Shown one piece after another: positions 47,774-56,600 of a DNA stretch of 64,000 nt; positions within the stretch are counted from its first letter, which is position 1, and each line of letters starts with the position of its first letter. Below the pieces are notes generated by a model. It was not told the origin of the DNA and did no database searches. It saw nothing but the letters and a program-made list of their open reading frames with translations. A program made the position numbers and the translations under genes. Source of the stretch: Okeania sp. SIO2B3 (GTDB lineage Bacteria; Cyanobacteriota; Cyanobacteriia; Cyanobacteriales; Microcoleaceae); contig NZ_JAAHGH010000011.1 of assembly GCF_010672525.1 (NCBI RefSeq), forward strand, positions 92,350-156,349, given 5' to 3'.

Positions 47774-47987
47774 CCAAAAAATCAGGTCTAAATCCTCTCC
47801 TTTTAAGGGGATGAAAAGCGGTCGTTAGCGTAGCTTCCCGTAGGGTGGGATGGCGAGGAAACCTTGCCATATCCAATTGACCAAGAGAAACTAAACTTCA
47901 GTATTTTCTTGCTTCTTGCTTTCCTAGGTCATGCTGCGCAAACAGCGGTCGGTACTGATAACTGATAACTGATAACTGATAACTGAA
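47774..47987 (+). repeat. Repeat insertion between mnhC and mnhD
   Basis: The segment begins ATGACCAAAAAATCAGGTC and ends with GGTCGGTACTGATAACTG and a (GATAACT)4 array directly before the mnhD start. The site before agrE (43730-43790) has ATGACCAAAAAATAG joined directly to GGTCGGTAGTGATAACTG, so about 155 bp (47782-47946) is extra here. That extra DNA includes GGTGGGATGGCGAGGAAACC and a family-5 half end. Confidence 0.7.
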
Positions 47988-49424
47988 ATGACCAATATTA
48001 CGATCGCCTGGATGGCATTACCATTTTTTCTTGGGTTTGTGATTTATTTACTACCCAAACTAGACCGCTTTCTCGCACTGGGAATAGCATTAGTTTCAGC
48101 TAACTATGCCTTGGCGATATTTTCAACCCAATCACTGTTAAATATACAGTTACTAGATAATTTTGGGGTAACTTTAACCATCGACCAACTGAGTGGCTTT
48201 TTTATCATCACTAATGCTATAGTAACACTCGCAGTTATTATTTACAGTTGGAGTAGCGAAAAAACTGCTTTTTTCTATATGCAAGTTGTGATTCTGCATG
48301 GTAGTGTCAACTCTGCCTTTATATGTGCAGATTTTATTAGTTTGTATGTAGCATTAGAAGTAATCAGTATTGGTGCATTTCTTCTCATTACCTATCCGCG
48401 TACAGATAGATCAATTTGGGTAGGATTGCGCTATCTGTTTGTCAGTAATACGGCAATGCTGTTTTATCTGGTAGGAGCAGTACTGGTATATAAAGCACAT
48501 CATTCCTTTAGTTTTGCTGGTTTGCGCGGTTCGCCTCCTGAAGCAGTTGCTCTGATATTTCTAGGATTATTAGTTAAAGGGGGTATCTTTGTCTCAGGAT
48601 TTTGGTTACCTTTAACCCACTCAGAATCACAGAGTCAAGTATCAGCAATGTTATCAGGAGTTGTGGTCAAATCTGGAGTGTTTCCCTTAGTGCGTTGTGC
48701 CCTATTTTTAGAGGAGATCGATCCAATAGTGAGAATTTTTGGTGTGACGACAGCATTATTAGGAGTAGGTTATGCCATTGTGGAAAAAGATACCAAGCGT
48801 ACCCTAGCATTTAGCACCATTTCTCAATTGGGTTTTATTATGGCCGCGCCAGAAGTAGGAGGATTTTATGCATTGACTCACGGATTGGTGAAATCAGCAC
48901 TGTTTCTCATATCAGGTATTTTGCCCAGTCGTAATTTTCAGGAGTTGCAAGACCGACCGCTCAAGAACTCAATCTGGATAGCTTTAGCGATCGCTAGTTT
49001 TTCAATTTCCGGTTTTCCTCTATTGTCTGGTTTTGGGGCTAAAATATTGACCTCCAAGAATTTATTAGCTTGGCAGGTTGTAGCAATGAATGTTGCTACA
49101 GTAGGAACAACAATTGTATTTGCCAAATTTATCTTTCTCCCCCACAAAAAGAGCGAAGAAAAAGGGAAAGTATCATTTGGGTTTTGGTGGGCGATGGTAA
49201 TTTTACTCGGCGGATTGATTGTAGCAAATGCTGTTTATTACCAAGCTTATACCTTAAGTAATATACTGAAACCTCTAATAACTATTAGTATTGGTTGGTT
49301 GGCATATCTTTTGATTTTTAGGAAATTAATTCTTAAATTCCCTCGTGGGGTCGAGAAATTCGATCATTTGATTGGGGTGATGAGTCTAATGTTGATTATC
49401 GTTTTCTGGATGGTGCAGATATGA
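47988..49424 (+). CDS. mnhD: Mrp-type Na+/H+ antiporter subunit D, first copy
   Basis: A 478-aa polytopic protein of the NuoN/NuoL/MrpD family with about 14 hydrophobic helices. Residues expected in the proton path are visible: a Glu in ALEVISIGAF (about E124), a Lys in LGLLVKGGIFVSGFWLPL (about K200), and the Lys/His helix ALTHGLVKSALFLISG (about 304-319). Overall length is normal for MrpD. The start follows a heptamer repeat array, so its leader is repeat DNA. Its stop overlaps the start of the second copy by ATGA. Confidence 0.93.
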   Translation: MTNITIAWMALPFFLGFVIYLLPKLDRFLALGIALVSANYALAIFSTQSLLNIQLLDNFGVTLTIDQLSGFFIITNAIVTLAVIIYSWSSEKTAFFYMQVVILHGSVNSAFICADFISLYVALEVISIGAFLLITYPRTDRSIWVGLRYLFVSNTAMLFYLVGAVLVYKAHHSFSFAGLRGSPPEAVALIFLGLLVKGGIFVSGFWLPLTHSESQSQVSAMLSGVVVKSGVFPLVRCALFLEEIDPIVRIFGVTTALLGVGYAIVEKDTKRTLAFSTISQLGFIMAAPEVGGFYALTHGLVKSALFLISGILPSRNFQELQDRPLKNSIWIALAIASFSISGFPLLSGFGAKILTSKNLLAWQVVAMNVATVGTTIVFAKFIFLPHKKSEEKGKVSFGFWWAMVILLGGLIVANAVYYQAYTLSNILKPLITISIGWLAYLLIFRKLILKFPRGVEKFDHLIGVMSLMLIIVFWMVQI

Positions 49425-50875
49425 CCAATATTACGATCATCTGGATGGCATTACCCTTTTTTATTGGTTTCGTTATCTATTTATTACCCAAACTAGACCG
49501 CTTTCTCGCACTGGGGATAGCATTGGTTTCAACTAACTATGCCTTGGCGATCTTTGTAGAACAGTCTCCTTTGAACATACAGTTACTCGATAATTTCGGT
49601 GTGACTTTAATCATCGACCAACTGAGTGGCTTTTTTATCATCACTAATGCTATAGTGACACTCGCAGTTATTTTTTACTGTTGGAGTAGCGAAAAAACTG
49701 CTTTTTTCTATATGCAAATAGTGATTCTGCATGGCAGCGTTAATGCTACTTTTATCTGTGCAGACTTTATGAGCGTGTATGTAGCACTAGAGGTGATCGG
49801 TATTGCTGCGTTCCTCCTGGTAGCTTATCCGCGTACAGATAGATCGATTTGGGTAGGATTGCGCTATCTGTTTGTCAGCAATACGGCAATGCTGTTTTAT
49901 TTGGTAGGAGCGGTACTGGTATATAAGGCACATCATTCCTTTTATTTTGCTGGTTTGCGCGGTTCGCCTCCTGAAGCGATCGCCCTCATATTTTTGGGAT
50001 TATTGTCCAAGGGTGGTATCTTTGTCTCAGGGTTATGGTTGCCTTTAACCCACTCCGAATCACAGAGTCCTGTATCAGCAATGTTGTCAGGAGTTGTGGT
50101 CAAAGCTGGTGTTTTTCCTCTAGTGCGTTGTGCGTTAATGTTAGAGGAAATCGATCCGATAGTGAGATTTTTTGGTGTGAGTACAGCACTTTTAGGGGTG
50201 GGTTATGCTGTATTTGAAAAAGATACTAAACGGATGCTGGCATTTCATACTATTTCGCAGTTAGGTTTTGTGCTTGCTGCGCCAGTAGTAGCTGGTTTCT
50301 ATGCTTTGACCCACGGTTTAGTTAAATCTGCTTTGTTTTTAATTGCAGGGGTTCTACCAAGCCGTAATTTTAAAGAATTGCAGTATAAACCCATTGATAA
50401 TCAGATTTGGGTTGCTTTAGTTATCGCTAGTTTTTCTATCTCTGGTTTCCCACTTTTGTCTGGTTTTGGGGCAAAAGTGTTAACCTCTAAAAATCTGTTA
50501 CCCTGGCAGGTTGTTGGGATGAATATTGCTGCTGTGGGAACAGCTATTTCTTTTGCGAAATTCATTTTTCTCCCCCACCAGGAAAACGAGGAAAAAATCA
50601 AAGTCAAACTGGGTTTTTGGTGGGCAATAGTGGTCTTACTCGGCGGATTAATTGTGGCAAATGCTTTTTATTATGAGGCTTACACCCTAAAGAATATAAT
50701 TAAACCTCTGGTAAGTATAGCTATTGGTTGGCTAGCATATCTATTTATTTTTAAGAAGTTGGCGATTAAAATTCCCCGTGTGGTCGAAGAATTTGACCAT
50801 CTGATTGGGTTTATGAGCTTCATGTTAATTTTACTTTTCTGGATAGTATGGACACAATCGGATTTTTCAATATAA
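49421..50875 (+). CDS. mnhD: Mrp-type Na+/H+ antiporter subunit D, second copy
   Basis: A 484-aa paralogue of the preceding gene, very similar in protein and, in long stretches, almost identical in DNA (for example around the motif GLRYLFVSNTAMLFYLVGAV). The same putative channel residues are kept (ALEVIGIAAF, LLSKGGIFVSGLWLPL, ALTHGLVKSALFLIAG). Two D subunits in an mrpCDDEFGAB order are known from Anabaena, so the pair may be functional, each with its own place in the complex. The last eight residues (WTQSDFSI) overlap a broken mnhE start in another frame. Confidence 0.93.
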   Translation: MTNITIIWMALPFFIGFVIYLLPKLDRFLALGIALVSTNYALAIFVEQSPLNIQLLDNFGVTLIIDQLSGFFIITNAIVTLAVIFYCWSSEKTAFFYMQIVILHGSVNATFICADFMSVYVALEVIGIAAFLLVAYPRTDRSIWVGLRYLFVSNTAMLFYLVGAVLVYKAHHSFYFAGLRGSPPEAIALIFLGLLSKGGIFVSGLWLPLTHSESQSPVSAMLSGVVVKAGVFPLVRCALMLEEIDPIVRFFGVSTALLGVGYAVFEKDTKRMLAFHTISQLGFVLAAPVVAGFYALTHGLVKSALFLIAGVLPSRNFKELQYKPIDNQIWVALVIASFSISGFPLLSGFGAKVLTSKNLLPWQVVGMNIAAVGTAISFAKFIFLPHQENEEKIKVKLGFWWAIVVLLGGLIVANAFYYEAYTLKNIIKPLVSIAIGWLAYLFIFKKLAIKIPRVVEEFDHLIGFMSFMLILLFWIVWTQSDFSI

Positions 50876-51048
50876 TCAGGACTTACCCATGAGATACGAA
50901 AAACTAAGATTTGAGATTGCTTTCTGTTCCGGACTGCTGCGCAAACCCTGTCGGTAGCTTCGGACGAAAATACTTTGCAGTTACGTAAGTCCTATATAAT
51001 ATTACGGCTGACAATATGGTTTTTACTTACCGTTGATTTTAGTCTGGC
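50848..51048 (+). pseudogene. Broken 5' copy of mnhE, interrupted by a MITE
   Basis: ATG 50848 opens MDTIGFFNII, matching MDAIAFFNII of the intact mnhE at 51334. The match stops at the MITE (50879-50992) and resumes at 50995 with TATAATATTACGGCTGACAA, continuing with only two differences over about 48 bp to 51048. A TGA and lack of later similarity end it. In this copy mnhE overlapped mnhD, as expected for the ancestral operon. From 51049 to 51333 I see no gene. Confidence 0.9.
50879..50992. mobile_element. MITE-like element, family 2, copy 2, inserted in the mnhE relic
   Basis: A 114-bp element with ends GGACTTACCCA and TTACGTAAGTCC. TATAAT is duplicated at 50871-50876 and 50995-51000, while the intact mnhE carries a single TATAAT at the same place (51356-51361). 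With the two extra bases at each end the element reads CAGGACTTAC to GTAAGTCCTA. Confidence 0.92.
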
Positions 51049-51333
51049 CATCAATTGAGCTAATTTTCTTAACAGTCAACACTTATGATCGTTAGACTTA
51101 TCTGAAAATTAAATTTTACGCTTGTTTTACGGGTACTTCAACCTAATTTTCAAAGATGTAGATTGAGAACTGTCATATGATAACTAAGGTAAGTATGAGT
51201 AACAAAATGAATGCAATATTTTCCCACATAAGTCCAGGTGATATCATTGCTTTGAAATTGAAAATTTAACGGCATAAAAGTTTATTATAGCAGAAATTAG
51301 TTATAACTGATTACTTTTTAATTACTGAATAGT

Positions 51334-51729
51334 ATGGACGCAATTGCATTTTTCAATATAATATTACGACTGACAATATGGTTTTTACTTACCGCTGATT
51401 TTAGTCTGGCAAATATTATCATTGGTGTCAGTATCGCCTTTTTATTACCCCGCAGTCGTAAATCATTAGGCGCTCTAAAAGATTGGTTAGACGTGTTATG
51501 GGAAATTGTGGTCGCAATTCCCCAGGCCTATATAGAAGCAATACAAATTATGCTTCGCCCCCATAATGATGAAGTATTGGTTTGCGAAAAAGTTAAACCA
51601 AAACGAACGCCAGGATTGATATTTCTGGATATATTTTTGATTACTTTCACCCCTAAAAGCATTGTCTTGAAATACCACGAACAAGGTTGGTATGAAGTAC
51701 ACGTAGTGCAACGGAGGAAAAACAAATGA
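51334..51729 (+). CDS. mnhE: Mrp-type antiporter subunit E
   Basis: A 131-aa protein with two N-terminal hydrophobic helices (IILRLTIWFLLTADFSLANI, IIIGVSIAFLLP) and a cytoplasmic domain with WEIVVAIPQAYIEAIQIML and the closing FLITFTPKSIVLKYHEQGWY typical of MrpE (MNHE family). It is the intact one of two mnhE sequences. The stop overlaps mnhF by ATGA. It lies 458 bp after mnhD because of the relic and the MITE; an own promoter may therefore be needed. Confidence 0.9.
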   Translation: MDAIAFFNIILRLTIWFLLTADFSLANIIIGVSIAFLLPRSRKSLGALKDWLDVLWEIVVAIPQAYIEAIQIMLRPHNDEVLVCEKVKPKRTPGLIFLDIFLITFTPKSIVLKYHEQGWYEVHVVQRRKNK

Positions 51730-51977
51730 ACTATGTTTTGATTTCTATGATTTTAGCTCTGCTCATACCCATTTATGAAGCTTGGCAGGATAATAATATT
51801 TGGCAGAAAGTACTCGCCTTTGCTAGTATTGCTACCAAAACCTCGATTATGATGTTGGTGGTATCAGTTTTGCGAGATGATTGGTCAATTGGAGTAGTTG
51901 CAGTTATCATTCTGAGTGTGGGTAATGCGGGATTAATGCTACTGGCAAATTTAATCAAAAGGTTAAACGAAGTATGA
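51726..51977 (+). CDS. mnhF: Mrp-type antiporter subunit F
   Basis: An 83-aa membrane protein with three helices (MNYVLISMILALLIPIYEAW, VLAFASIATKTSIMMLVVSV, IGVVAVIILSVGNAGLMLLA), matching the size and pattern of MrpF. Start and stop overlap the neighbours by 4 nt each, so it is translationally coupled with mnhE and mnhG. Identified mainly from position and topology. Confidence 0.8.
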   Translation: MNYVLISMILALLIPIYEAWQDNNIWQKVLAFASIATKTSIMMLVVSVLRDDWSIGVVAVIILSVGNAGLMLLANLIKRLNEV

Positions 51978-52258
51978 TTGACATTTTAAGTTATAGCTTG
52001 ATAGTTATCGGAATTATCTTCTGGTTCTGGGGAACATTCCCTCTGCTCGGGAATAGATCGGTTTTATTTAAACTCCATAGTCTTTCAGTAGCGGATACCC
52101 TTGGGTCGATGAGTATTGTTGTCGGTTTACTACTCAAAATTCCTGTTGAATGGCCGTTATTGCTCCTAGCACTGATTACTTTGGCAATTTGGAATACGGT
52201 TTTGGGATATGTTTTAGCATATTGCTCTAGTAGTGGTAATGGAGGAAAAAATGATTGA
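51974..52258 (+). CDS. mnhG: Mrp-type antiporter subunit G
   Basis: A 94-aa membrane protein with three helices and the MrpG/PhaG hallmark FKLHSLSVADTLGSMSIVVG (about 31-50), where other members have R-x-H-A-x-x-x-x-D-T-x-G. It overlaps mnhF by ATGA and the next gene by 8 nt. Part of the antiporter complex in the inner membrane. Confidence 0.9.
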   Translation: MIDILSYSLIVIGIIFWFWGTFPLLGNRSVLFKLHSLSVADTLGSMSIVVGLLLKIPVEWPLLLLALITLAIWNTVLGYVLAYCSSSGNGGKND

Positions 52259-52811
52259 TAGTTATGTTTATGTCATCATTGCTCTACTACCATTATCAGC
52301 TTTGATACTGGTATTTCAAGTTAATCCCTATAATGCTTTAATTATCCGAGCCATTTTAGGAGCAGTAGCAGCTTTGGTATATGCAGTTTTAGGAGCTGCA
52401 GATGTAGCTTTAACTGAAGCTTTAGTCGGTACAATGTTAGCTATTACTCTTTATGTTGTGGCAGTTCGTTCCTCTTTAGTAATGCGTCTGGGAATAGTTA
52501 AAGAGGTAGAGACAGAAACAGACAGTGGTTTTACTAAATTAATCTCTAAAATCAGACAAACTATTGATAAATATCATTTGCGTCTGGAATTAGTTGAATA
52601 TCCCAACAAACAAGCTTTAGAATGGGCATTGATAGGTAAAGAAGTTCACGCTATCTGTAGTCAGTCAGAACAATTAGAACCAGATAACGAACCCACTTAT
52701 CAAACTAGCATTAGAGTGCATCGTCTTTTTGAGATTATGCAAACCGAACTAACTTCATCAAAAACAACTGTGACATACATAACTGTACCAAACTTGGAGG
52801 GAAAACATTAA
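52251..52811 (+). CDS. MrpA C-terminal-type (MbhD/DUF4040) subunit
   Basis: A 186-aa protein from ATG 52251, which has GGAGG 6 nt upstream; a GTG at 52233 would add six residues and overlap mnhG more. The N-terminal 85 residues form three helices with NALIIRAILGAVAALVYAVL and GAADVALTEALVGTMLAITL, the MbhD/MnhA C-terminal signature containing the conserved D-V-A-x-T-E-A. The soluble rest (about 90-186) is a domain I do not know. In cyanobacterial mrp operons the short A subunit lacks the NuoL-like part, as here. The stop overlaps mnhB by one base. Confidence 0.85.
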   Translation: MIDSYVYVIIALLPLSALILVFQVNPYNALIIRAILGAVAALVYAVLGAADVALTEALVGTMLAITLYVVAVRSSLVMRLGIVKEVETETDSGFTKLISKIRQTIDKYHLRLELVEYPNKQALEWALIGKEVHAICSQSEQLEPDNEPTYQTSIRVHRLFEIMQTELTSSKTTVTYITVPNLEGKH

Positions 52812-53473
52812 TGAAATGGGTTTATCTTATAGCTGGAATAGCATTGTTCATCAAAGTGTTAGTTATGCCAAACCCACAAGCAGAATGGGAAGAAATTTCT
52901 ATTGTAGGAGCGATCGTAGAAGATAGTGGAGTACCAAATGCAGTTTCTGGCATCATTTTTAGAAATCGACTCTACGATACAATTTTTGAAGTAGTGGTAT
53001 TTACGATCGCTATTTTGGGCGTGGGTTTTCTCCTCGCAAATGAGAAACCCACTGAAAAAGTTTATCAATTTAGCGATCAACCTTCAATTGTCCTAGCGCG
53101 TCTGGGAGCAACTATTACCGCGTTGGTGAGTATTGAGCTAGCAATTAGGGGACATCTGAGTCCTGGTGGTGGGTTTGCGGCAGGGGTTGCTGGAGGAACT
53201 GCTATTGGTTTGATTGCTATTACTTCATCATCCGAACAGATGGAGAAAATCTATAAAAAGTGGAATGCTGCTACTTGGGAAAAGGTTTCGGTTTTAATAT
53301 TTATTGTATTGGCAGCTATAACTCTGATGGGATTGGAATTACCTAAAGGAGAGTTAGGTACCCTTGTTAGTGGAGGCATTATGCCGATACTTAATATTTT
53401 AGTGGCACTAAAAGTAGCATTGGGTTCCTGGGCAGTTATTTTATTGTTTATTCGTTATCGGGGGTTGTTGTGA
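52811..53473 (+). CDS. mnhB: Mrp-type antiporter subunit B, with MbhE-like N-terminal part
   Basis: A 220-aa membrane protein. The first 80 residues resemble MbhE, the extreme C-terminal piece of MrpA (GIIFRNRLYDTIFEVVVFTI). Residues about 90-220 are the MnhB domain with RGHLSPGGGFAAGVAGGTAI (about 113-132), the family signature. Thus the pieces of a normal MrpA are split over this and the preceding gene. It is the last gene of the operon. No clear terminator is seen; a G-rich palindrome lies in the 53474-53639 gap. Confidence 0.9.
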   Translation: MKWVYLIAGIALFIKVLVMPNPQAEWEEISIVGAIVEDSGVPNAVSGIIFRNRLYDTIFEVVVFTIAILGVGFLLANEKPTEKVYQFSDQPSIVLARLGATITALVSIELAIRGHLSPGGGFAAGVAGGTAIGLIAITSSSEQMEKIYKKWNAATWEKVSVLIFIVLAAITLMGLELPKGELGTLVSGGIMPILNILVALKVALGSWAVILLFIRYRGLL

Positions 53474-53587
53474 AGGTAGGGAGATGGGGGGATGGGGGGA
53501 TGGAACTAAGTCAGAAGTTAGAAGATTGTACCAAATCCGTTGATCAAAAGTACCTTTTTCAAATCCCTCTCTAACCATCTCCCCACA

Positions 53588-53622
53588 TTCCCCTCCTGGG
53601 AGGGGTTAGGGGTGGGTTCCCC
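53588..53622 (-). other. G-rich palindromic motif between mnhB and the CHAT gene
   Basis: CCCCTCCTGGGAGGGG forms a strong hairpin, followed by TTAGGGGTGGG; four G-runs lie on the plus strand, so a G-quadruplex is possible. It sits between convergent genes and could act as a bidirectional terminator. The same motif recurs at many other places in the window. Confidence 0.75.
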
Positions 53623-53639
53623 ATCTCCCCAAAAAATCA

Positions 53640-56600
53640 TCAACGCAAACCCGCACAAATAAACCCACTCCAATATTCGGGATGCTCGAATGGATGCTCT
53701 TTTTGACAGGCTTTTTTTAATGGTTCCTCTTTAATTATTTTCGATATCTTTTTTTCCACTCGCTCCCGCTCCTCATATTCAAACTGCAACTGTTGATACT
53801 CTGGAGCATTTTCGGCACAACCATCAAGCTTTTGTTTTGCTGCCGCTTTCTTCTGAGATGCTAGCTGTAATTTTTTATTCAGCAACTGCTCTAACTCTTG
53901 ATAATATTCCCTCTCAAACTCCTTCCCTGTTAAATGCCGTAAATCTTGTTGAGCTTTTTGCAACGCTTGGGGACGATTAAAACCAGTTTTTCGTTTTTGA
54001 TGATAAAAAAAGGAAAACAATGATGTTGCTAAGTCATTTACTGCCCACAACGAGCTAATTACACCCCTGGCACCTGCACATAAAAAACCTGTATTTAAGG
54101 TCATGGTATCATCGGTGATTTCTGTGGTACCGAGATTGGTTTCGCAGCACGAGAGGAATACTTCGTCTAAGTCGGGGAAGCGGAAGGCGGGAGATAATAA
54201 GTCGCTCAATGTAATCCTGCCATCTGCTAAGGTTAATTCTGACTCCAGACTGTTGTCAAAGCGAGATTTGGCGTGATGACTGGATAATAATCCTTGTACT
54301 TCCTTTAATAATTCTTTGTAGTTGCTGACGGTTGCCTTGTTGCCTTGGAGATATTTATCAGTGTTATATATTTGTGCGACTTTTTGAGCTTCAAAACTGC
54401 TGAATGGCAAATCTTCTCGGGTATTTTCGACGATACCATAAGCGGGGGTTGGGGTGGATATGGGCGGACGTTGGGTGCAGAAGTCGAGGGTTTGGCAGCT
54501 AGACAGGGTGCGGATGAGGAATTGATCGCCGAGATATTTGTTATCTGCTAGGGGTAAGGCAGCGAAGGGGATTTGATGTAAGTACAAGTGGGGTATGACG
54601 ATCAATTCTTGGATGCCTGTTAATTTCTCTACTAATTTATCTAACTGCAACCGCTGACTAATTTCTTTGAGGTTTGATGGCATTTGTTCATCCCAGAACA
54701 AGTAGGTTGACTCTAATTTTTCAAATTCTGATTCATCTAAAGACTGGCTACTACCGTCTTTAAAGAAGACCGTCACTGTGTCTATTTCTGGGTCCACAGA
54801 GTCGATTGTGTTGGGGTCACATCCTAACAATTTCGCTGCTACTATTGGTGATGAGGGTGGGCGATCGCTTTCAGGCATCCCAGACCAAACATAAGGCTCG
54901 AACCAGTTTTCCAACAACCATCTTTGCAAGTCGTCGAGGCCATGCCCGCAATGATGTAAATCTACGCGATTACCTACAAGTATAAAAGCGTAGGTGTCTT
55001 CTAAGGTGCTAAAAAAGCTTACAATGGCCGTAGTAGCCCTATCTCGCACCAGATTTTGCAATTTGTCTAATTCCAAGGGGTTTACTGCCAAACCTTCTGC
55101 TAATACTTCATCAAATTTGCGTATTTGGCGGTAAATTTTTTGTTTGTCTGCTTCTAAGGTGGTGATGCGGTCGTTCCTTGCTTGCCAGGAAGCGCTTATT
55201 TGTCTGGAGTTAGTAGTATCAAGAGTTCCTTGGTAGTAGTTGGGGGATTTGTTATTAAATCGCAAATTATCTAGTTGTCGTTGTATCTCTTCGTATTGCT
55301 GCAATAACTTGATAACTTCTGGGCGCGTTTCTCCTTGAGAATAGATATCTTTACTATACATTAAATCAACTAACTGACGGTTGCGAGATTGTTCGGCGTA
55401 TGTTAAAGCTTGGGCGTATTGCCCTGTATTGACAAAGGATTGGATGATGTTGTTATAGACCCTAATGGCATTTTTGAGGATTTCTTGGCGGCTATTGTCG
55501 GTTTTTCTCCCAGTTCTTAATATTTCTGTTGCTTCTATGGCTTGGGTGTAAGCTTTGATAGCGTCTTCCCAGTTGCCTTGAATAAAGAATAAATAACCTA
55601 GAGAGTCTGCATTTCTGGCACAATCTACAGGCATTGTTTTGGGAGTTGCGATCTTCAGGGATTTTTGGAGATGAGCGATCGCCTGTTTGTGTTGCTCTAA
55701 GTAATAATAAGTGGTACCCAAATTTCCCAAAGCTACTGCTTCTGTTTGCCGATCTTCAATTTTTTCTGCGATTGTTAAAGACTGTTGGTAGAACTCTATT
55801 GCCTGTTCATATTTTTCTTGGGAAGAGTAAGCAAAACCTAAATTCCCCAAAGCACTTCCTTCTCCTTGAAAGTCTTCGATTTTTTGGACAATTTCTAATT
55901 GCTGTTGGAGAAAATCAATCCCTTGTTCGTATTTTCCCTGCTTAGAGTAAGCAAAACCTATATTTCCCAAAGCTTTTGCTTGTCCTCTAGGGTCTGAGGT
56001 ATTTCGTGCAATTTGAAAATACTCAATCGCCTGTTCGTATTTTTCTAAACAAAGATAACAAAGACCTAAATTTGCTATAGCATTTGCTTCTCCTTGGCGG
56101 TCTCCGATTTTCTGTGCAATTTTTAATTGTTGTAGGAGGAAATCAATCGCCCGTTCGTACTGTCCTAAAACAAGGTAACAAATACCTAAATTGCCTAAAC
56201 TACCTGCTTCTATTTTATGGTATGTAATTTCCCGTGCAATTTCTAAAGATTGTTTGTGAAACTTTATCGCCTGATCAAATTGTCCTAGATAACGGTAAGG
56301 AATACCTATATTTACCAGAACCTCCGCTTCCAATTCACGGTCTTTGATTTCTTGAGATTGAGCAATTTCTAATGCCTTTTGGAAGAACTCAATAGCTTGT
56401 TGGTATTGTCCTAGTAAAGTGTAACAAAGACCCAAATTTACCAAAGCACCTGCTTCCAGTTCACGGTTTTTGATTTCTCGCGTAATTTCTAAGCATTGTT
56501 GATGGCACTCAATCGCCTGTTTATATTGCCCATGTGAACCGTAAGTAACACCTAAAACCTCGAAGGAAGCTAGTTCTCCCATACGGTCTTTGATTTCGCG

